Source: Rhynchospora pubera (taxonomy: Eukaryota; Streptophyta; Magnoliopsida; Poales; Cyperaceae). From it: a stretch of 64,000 bases of DNA. Below, one piece after another: positions 58,677 to 64,000 of the stretch (position 1 is its first letter; each line of letters opens with the position of its first letter). Under the pieces are notes generated by a model. The model saw only the letters and a program-made list of their open reading frames with translations, ran no database searches and was not told the DNA's origin. The stretch spans positions 154,561,461-154,625,460 of the forward strand of contig CM051460.1 of assembly GCA_028095005.1 (NCBI GenBank), given 5' to 3'. Both the position numbers and the translations under genes were made by a program.

Positions 58677-58843
58677 GGGCCGTTTGGATCGCTTAGGAAT
58701 TTGAGGAATTTGGGGAAGTTGTAATTTTTAAGAATAAATTTATTGGGAAGTGTATAATTTTGTGAAGAGTTTGAATTGTTTATAATAAATTTATGGTAGG
58801 AAGATGAAATTCTCCAAAATCCCATGGAGATCCAAACAGCCCC
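58677..58843. mobile_element. Tourist-like MITE
   Basis: 167 bp with ends GGGCCGTTTGGATC and GATCCAAACAGCCCC, flanked by ATA on both sides (58,674-58,676; 58,844-58,846). AT-rich interior, no coding capacity. Confidence 0.75.
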
Positions 58844-59513
58844 ATAGAGACGCTGCGATCCGACGCAGTTTCAAAAACATGATGTCACATTTGCGAAGGC
58901 ATACACAGTGATGGTCATATAGCTGATAAATGTGATAACTAATATAACGGCATTAAAATTAAAAAAAAAATAAAATTAATAAAACTGAGATAATAGATTT
59001 TCTACGCTATAAACATGCAAAACAGACCAGGATATGGACGGTTGAGATGCCGATCCAGACTAAATGAACGACAAGGATGCAACTAAGAGAGATTTAATTA
59101 AGTACTAGTGTGCTACTGTGGATTCAGCCATTCAGAGTGTTTCGACTTTCAAGAGCACAACATGTATCTTAATTTGTGCCTTTGTGGACATGATAAACGA
59201 AAGACAATTTTATTAAAACGAAAAGGTATGTTATGCACAGACTGTCCGATCAATCTCCCGACGAGCAAAGCGGACATAATATCTAAATTTTAAAATAGCC
59301 CGAACAAAACTCGATCGGGCCACACGACTGTTTACATGTCAACAAACCAATAAACCATCCAAAGACTTTTGCGTAGAGCCCGAAACCGAGCCCGCTTCAC
59401 CAATTGATACAAAATTCTTGTGGGTCCCAAGCTCTTCTTATTTATACAACCTTTCACCATTTTTCCATCAGCTTCATATTGCCTCTTATTTCCCACAATT
59501 AAACCCCCGACAA

Positions 59514-60152
59514 ATGGCAAACAATGTGGGTTTTGGACAGCACCCAGCCAACGCAATCGACCATCGTCAAGGGACTGAAAGGCGGGCCACGATCTTGGTA
59601 CGCATCGGATGTTTTACTGCCACGACCGGTGTTTTGGCGGCCCTAAAACCGTTGCCTGGAGCCATTACTGGAGACAGTGGGTACTTGCCATATATTTTCT
59701 ACATTTATCTGATGATGCTGTTTCTTTTTGGTATATGTCTTATAGTTCTCGGCTGGTGCGTGTCCGATAACTTTGCACGTTACAATGCTGTGGCGAGAAC
59801 TGCCATTCGTGTATCCCATATCGTTCTTGTGTTAGTCCTTCCCCTGGCTCAGATAAACTGCACATCTACGGGGACGATTGGTATGGCAATTTTTGGCATA
59901 TTTCATCTCAATGATTTGATAGGAGAGCTTGATGTCGAAGCCGATGAAGAAGCAGGCCATGATACTGAGGCTGGTACCTCTAACTCACGAAGTGATAGCT
60001 CCCACAACACTGGTACAGCTGATGGTACCAGAATACGGATTGAAGGGGCGAGACGTGACGAATCATCAAGCACTAGTTCATTTGTCAGTACAAGCTCTGG
60101 AGGAGGGGACGACTGTATTGAATCTGATGCTGAATCAAGGCAGGCCAGCTGA
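59514..60152 (+). CDS. Small multi-pass membrane protein, uncharacterised
   Basis: A single exon of 212 aa from ATG 59,514, preceded by a TATTTATA box at 59,440-59,447. Hydrophobic segments lie at about 26-46, 56-83 (YIFYIYLMMLFLFGICLIV) and 98-113, then possibly a short one at 121-131. From about 138 on the tail is acidic and Ser/Thr-rich, with no recognised domain, and probably cytosolic. The frame is open upstream to a non-ATG codon at 59,418, but the first ATG is the natural start. It is a paralogue of the frameshifted gene at 51,305-51,660, which ends after the third hydrophobic segment, so the acidic tail is specific to this copy. I do not recognise the family. Confidence 0.75.
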   Translation: MANNVGFGQHPANAIDHRQGTERRATILVRIGCFTATTGVLAALKPLPGAITGDSGYLPYIFYIYLMMLFLFGICLIVLGWCVSDNFARYNAVARTAIRVSHIVLVLVLPLAQINCTSTGTIGMAIFGIFHLNDLIGELDVEADEEAGHDTEAGTSNSRSDSSHNTGTADGTRIRIEGARRDESSSTSSFVSTSSGGGDDCIESDAESRQAS

Positions 60153-60990
60153 GATATGGTCAATCCAATTCAGACTTTCTTTTATGTTTGGTTTTGTTGT
60201 AGTCGGATCGGTTCTATAATAAATGGTATTATTATGGTTGATTTTTAATGTGTAAGAAATGTTGCGATAGATCAAACTATTGAATGTATATCATCAAACT
60301 TTGTATGTCCTTGGGAGTTGTTTTTGGTGTTTTCTAATAAAAAAGAAAATTCAGAGTCATGCATCAGATATTACCCTTGTAATAAATCATGTTTTGCATC
60401 ATATCGGGATATGATTCTAAATATGGCATCATCGACTAATCTCAACCATCAAATTTTGACATCCTCAGTTTCAGCTACACACAACTATTCCAAGTTTCTG
60501 ATTAATCCAAATAGATACCGGAAAATCAGAGTTATTCATCTACGTTCTAAATATGTCTCACTGTCGCAGACTCGCAGGTCTCGACATTTCTCAATTGCAG
60601 CATCTATACTATAAAATCAAGTCCATAGACTAATCCGAGCCATGCAAAATTTCATTCATTGAGACATTGAGCCCAGCATCATCTAAATGAATTACAAGAG
60701 AGGCATCTCAATTCTCAAGTCCTAATCATCACAGAACATCATTGTTATTAAGCCCCAATATGTAACAAACTCAGTCAAATTTAACTAACAAGGCCTCATG
60801 TAGTCATGTTTTATCAAATTTTCGGAACTGCAGGCACGCTCTTTATTTATTTTCAAAAATCTCAACAGAGGCTGTCATTCTGTCAATGGTGCCGCTAAGT
60901 ACTAATTTACACGTATAGGCCCAAACATCGGCGAATCATTCTTAATTACACATACAGGACCACAAAACATAAACATAAGCCCATTCTACG
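60153..60990. other. Spacer between membrane-protein gene and PPR gene
   Basis: AT-rich; no gene supported. A short open frame at 60,318-60,614 has no recognisable feature. Confidence 0.55.
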
Positions 60991-61020
60991 ATGCATCCAT
61001 CTCTCTCCGTCTGGCTCTAA
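60991..61020 (+). other. Upstream mini-ORF in the PPR leader
   Basis: ATG CAT CCA TCT CTC ... TAA, nine codons plus stop, ending 11 bp before the main ATG. It is one copy of a short local duplication whose second copy forms the start of the PPR coding frame (MMHPSLPP). It would act as a uORF only if transcription starts upstream of it, which I cannot show. Confidence 0.45.
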
Positions 61021-61031
61021 TCCTCCATTCT

Positions 61032-62580
61032 ATGATGCATCCATCTCTGCCACCATCAGCAGCAACAAAGACAACAAATCGCTCTTCCCTCCTCTCTCTC
61101 ATCACAACCCACATCCTCCGTCTTCCCACCACCTCCACACCTCATTCCCTCTCCCAATCTCTCAAATCCTCTTTCCCTTCCCTCCCCTCTCCTCTCACCA
61201 CCCCTCTTTCTCACTCCATCCTGAAACACCTCTCCCCACACCCTTCTCTCGCTCTCCTCTTCTTCCACTCCCTCTTCCACCTTTCCTCTCCTCCTCCTCC
61301 CATCTCCTCTGAATCATTCCACCTTGCTCTCTCTCTCACTGCTCAGGTACCCTCCAGCCCCCGCGACGTGCCTTCTCTTCTCTCCCTCGGCCGCCGCCTT
61401 GGTATTGTTCTTCTCTTGTTATGCAACTTTATGATTTTGGTCCAATTAATATTTCTTACTTATTACTTTAACAGGTATACCATTCAGTCAGCGCACCCTT
61501 TCTACTCTCATTGAACGCCATGTGGCATCTGGGAAGCCTGACAAGGCTGTGCGCCTTTTCATTTCAGTACATCGGTTTCATGGCCTCCATCAGACCCTCC
61601 CCTGCTTCAATGCCTTGTTAGACGCATTGTGTAAAGCACGACATGTGGAGAAGGCTCATTCGCTGCTTCGGGCTCTCAAATCACGGTTTCCACCTGATGT
61701 AATTACTTATAATACAATAGCTGATGGGTATTGCCGGCGTAAGTGCACTTCCAAGGCATTGGACTTGCTAAGGGAAATGGTTGAGACAGGTATACAACCA
61801 ACTAAGAATACATATAATATAATTCTAAATGGGTTCTTTCGAGCCGGTCAGGTACGGCATGGGTGGGAGTTTTTTCTACAGATGAAAAAAAGAGGGAAGA
61901 AAGATTGCAAATTTGAGCCTGATGTTGTTACTTACACTACTGTTGTACATGGTCTTGGGTTGAACGGGAAGCTGGATAGAGCACACCAGGTGTTTGCTGA
62001 AATGACAGAGAAAGGATGTTTGCCAACAGTTGCCACGTACAATGCTTTAATTCAGGTGACATGTAAGAAAGGCAATGTGGAAGATGCTGTTAAGATGTTT
62101 GATGAAATGCTGATTAAGAGCTGTGAAGCCAATGTTGTGACTTATACAGTGCTAATTAAAGGGCTTTGCCATGCTGGGAAAATGGATCATGCAATAGAGT
62201 TGTTTGAGAAGATGAAGCAAGCTGGACCAGACCCAAATGTGCAAATATACAATATTTTAATTAGGCATATGTTAGAAGAGGGAGAGATAGAGAAAGCATT
62301 GGATCTGTTCAATAAAATGGGGGATAGAGGGGCCTGTTTGCCAAATAGAGATAGTTATAATATAGTGATAAGTAGGATGTTTGTGAGAAAGAGACCAGAG
62401 GATGTTTTGACTGCTGGTAAAATGATGAAAGAAATGGTTGGAAGAGGGTATTTACCAACACGTTTCATGTTTAACCGGGTTCTTAACGGTCTGTTATTAA
62501 CTGGTAATCAGGCCTTTACAAATGAATTGTTGAGGTTGCAAGAGAAGCACAAGCGTCTTCGTCAAGTTATCAGATTGTAA
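61032..62580 (+). CDS. P-class pentatricopeptide repeat protein, OTP43-like
   Basis: Two exons, 61032-61401 and 61475-62580 (GT-AG, phase 1), give 491 aa. The N-terminus is Ser/Thr/Pro-rich with few acids (ITTHILRLPTTSTPHSLSQS), suitable for a mitochondrial presequence. At least eight PPR motifs follow from about residue 160 (DVITYNTIADGYCRRKC, DVVTYTTVVHGLGLNGKLD, TVATYNALIQVTCKKGNVED, NVVTYTVLIKGLCHAGKMDH, NVQIYNILIRHMLEEGEIEK and others). There is no E or DYW extension, so it is P-class. The C-terminus (FNRVLNGLLLTGNQAF) recalls Arabidopsis At1g74900/OTP43, needed for trans-splicing of mitochondrial nad1 intron 1; that orthology is from memory. Intact. Confidence 0.88.
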
Positions 62581-63081
62581 ACTTGTTACATTATATTACT
62601 TTTGCATTCGTCATTCCCCTTAGGCATAGAAAGAGCTGTAATTGTTCTAGTGAAAAATAAATTACAACCGAGTTATATGAGCTGTCATTGTTAAAAGCAA
62701 GTAAGCAACAATTGTAAAAGAATACAGTACTTGTAGTTGTACCAGACTTAGTAGACTTAGATGGTTCAAAGTTACAAGTAACATGACTTGGTAAATTATA
62801 CTAATCACCTTTAAGCCATGCGAAGAGTAAAAAATTTCAGCTTGTCTAAAAATTATGACGTTTACATTATCAGAGGCAGTGAAACTGTTATCTTTCTCCC
62901 GGTATGTGACCAGAATATTCACTTTCAGGCTACTGCCAGATCCTGTTATGATTGGATCCTTTATTAATCTCCTCTAGTTGATTAGTTGAAGCTTAGGCAA
63001 CCTAAAAAGCTACCAGAATGAGAATAACCTGAAAGTACATGGAAAATTACAGTAAATTTTTTAATATTCAGGCAGTCTTAG
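62581..63081. other. PPR 3' flank, no gene seen
   Basis: AT-rich sequence up to the end of the retrotransposon LTR at 63,082; presumably holds the PPR 3' untranslated region. Confidence 0.6.
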
Positions 63082-63402
63082 TGTTAGGGTCAGATGAGGG
63101 AAAAGAAAGAGAGACAGAGAGAAAAGATACAGAAATTGAGAAAAGAGGAGAAAAGAAATTTTTGGAAATATTTCTTATTATTTTCTAACATCCTCCAGGA
63201 CACTTATATAGATATAAAATAGAAGAGAAAATAAGAAAGATACATGAGATATGGAAATCTCTAATTTAAGTAACTAATTAAAAGTAATATAATTCTAATA
63301 TTCTAATTGCCTTTGTTAGCTTAGATATCAATCTAGCCACTTAAGGTAATATTATTAGTTGCACTATGTGGCACTTTGTGTGGTCTGCACGTAGGTGCAA
63401 CA
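63082..63402 (-). repeat. 3' LTR of a Ty3-type element running off the right edge
   Basis: 321 bp. On the plus strand it starts TGTTAGGGTCAG and ends GGTGCAACA (TG...CA). A TATATAAG lies on the sense strand at about 63,204-63,211, a likely LTR TATA box. The outer flank CTTAG (63,077-63,081) is the candidate 5-bp target duplication; its partner is outside the window. Confidence 0.75.
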
Positions 63403-64000
63403 TTCCTCCCCTCTTGTGGAGGCGACTTGTCCTCAAGTCGAGACAAAACCAGTGAATCTTCATCTTCCCAACTTGTATCCTCCAAACACATATAAGATGA
63501 TCCAACACCTTTACTGGTTATGTGTTTATGGACTGGAAGGTGAGGTTGTGGATGAGCAACAAGAGGTGCTTCTCGGCCTAAAAGCTTAGTAGATTGTGCC
63601 ATTTGATCATCGAGCAATTCAGCAATTTGTGCCTCATGTAGGCGTGCTAAAGCGAAGGCATCGTGCAGATCACGAGGTCGGTGGCATTGAACAGCCCTCC
63701 GGATGCGAGGTTGTAACCCCGCAATGAAAATACTTTGCAATTGTTCTTGAGAAAAGGAACGAGCACGACTAGCGAGTTCTTCAAAGGAGGACTGATAATC
63801 TAGTATAGAACCCGTCTGTGTAAGACGTGAAAGCTGTCCGATTGGATCCTCGTATTCAGATGGGCCAAAACGATGTTGCAATGCTGTGGTGAACTCTTGC
63901 CATGAAGAGAGATGTGTGTCCTCTACTAATCCTTGATACCAACGGGCAGCAGGGGCATCCAGATGCATAGATGCAATGAGAAGCCAATCTGATGTTGGTG
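63333..64000 (-). CDS. Ty3-type gag fused to a polyprotein C-terminal end (partial)
   Basis: Open from the window edge to a stop at 63,333. The retrotransposon gag domain is clear (LHLDAPAARWYQG ... FGPSEYEDPIGQLSRLTQTG ... YQSSFEELASRA). Gag then passes, without protease, reverse transcriptase or integrase, into TSWEDEDSLVL...LEDKSPPQEG-NVA, which has the look of the chromodomain/pol end of chromovirus-type elements (WED...L..LEDK...GGNV). The end overlaps the polypurine tract and the LTR, as pol ends do in such elements. This suggests a large in-frame internal deletion, leaving a gag-only, non-autonomous element. The 5' part lies outside the window. Confidence 0.75.
   Translation of the reverse strand, partial: PTSDWLLIASMHLDAPAARWYQGLVEDTHLSSWQEFTTALQHRFGPSEYEDPIGQLSRLTQTGSILDYQSSFEELASRARSFSQEQLQSIFIAGLQPRIRRAVQCHRPRDLHDAFALARLHEAQIAELLDDQMAQSTKLLGREAPLVAHPQPHLPVHKHITSKGVGSSYMCLEDTSWEDEDSLVLSRLEDKSPPQEGRNVAPTCRPHKVPHSATNNITLSG
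63403..63414 (-). promoter_or_regulatory. Polypurine tract of the right-edge element
   Basis: The plus strand TTCCTCCCCTCT is AGAGGGGAGGAA on the sense strand, immediately before the LTR start TGTTGCACC. Confidence 0.8.

Overview
This window reads as nuclear DNA of a flowering plant, probably a dicot. The genes have plant-type GT-AG introns, the protein families are plant ones (DDM1, cyclase-associated protein, GH17 glucanase, P-class PPR), and the repeats are Athila, hAT and Tourist-like MITEs, a plant LINE and an AT-rich satellite of about 172 bp. The neighbouring GH17 and CAP1 genes recall Arabidopsis At4g34480/At4g34490 (from memory).

Layout: 1-12,889 is one head-to-tail array of 70-odd divergent ~172-bp monomers. 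It shows local higher-order structure and is interrupted by a MITE (5,652-5,850) and a scrap of a retrotransposon LTR (10,158-10,333). An anonymous spacer follows to 14,220. 14,221-27,581 is a near-complete, very young Athila-type Ty3 element on the minus strand: LTRs of about 1.62 kb with only two internal differences, a tRNA-Asp primer site, gag, pol, an ATHILA-type third ORF and a polypurine tract. Gag is separated from pol by a +1 frame change, and pol carries one TGA inside the integrase.

27,582-33,426 has no gene I recognise. The genic part then holds CAP1 (33,427-37,367, +, 10 exons), a GH17 beta-1,3-glucanase without X8 domain (39,431-41,819, +), an intact 15-exon DDM1 chromatin remodeller (43,778-48,746, -, 764 aa), a frameshifted small membrane-protein gene (51,305-51,660, -) and its intact paralogue (59,514-60,152, +), a P-class PPR gene resembling OTP43 (61,032-62,580, +), and the 3' part of an internally deleted Ty3 element at the right edge. 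Between them lie hAT MITEs with clear 8-bp target duplications, Tourist-like MITEs, a decayed LINE, a short poly-A element, and a dispersed inverted-repeat family seen four times.

The most striking unexplained signal is inside the Athila element. A 13-bp palindrome, TTTCGGWCCGAAA, occurs 15 times in one element-length (19 counting the second LTR). It is nearly always in pairs exactly 21 bp apart, always with the same centre base within a pair. The pairs lie in the LTRs, in gag, in variable linkers of pol, just before the third ORF and just after it. The core is almost invariant while the 8-bp spacers are unrelated, and the motif is open in every reading frame, so it adds harmless peptides (ISDRN, FRSEI, FGPK). 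I know of no described function for it.
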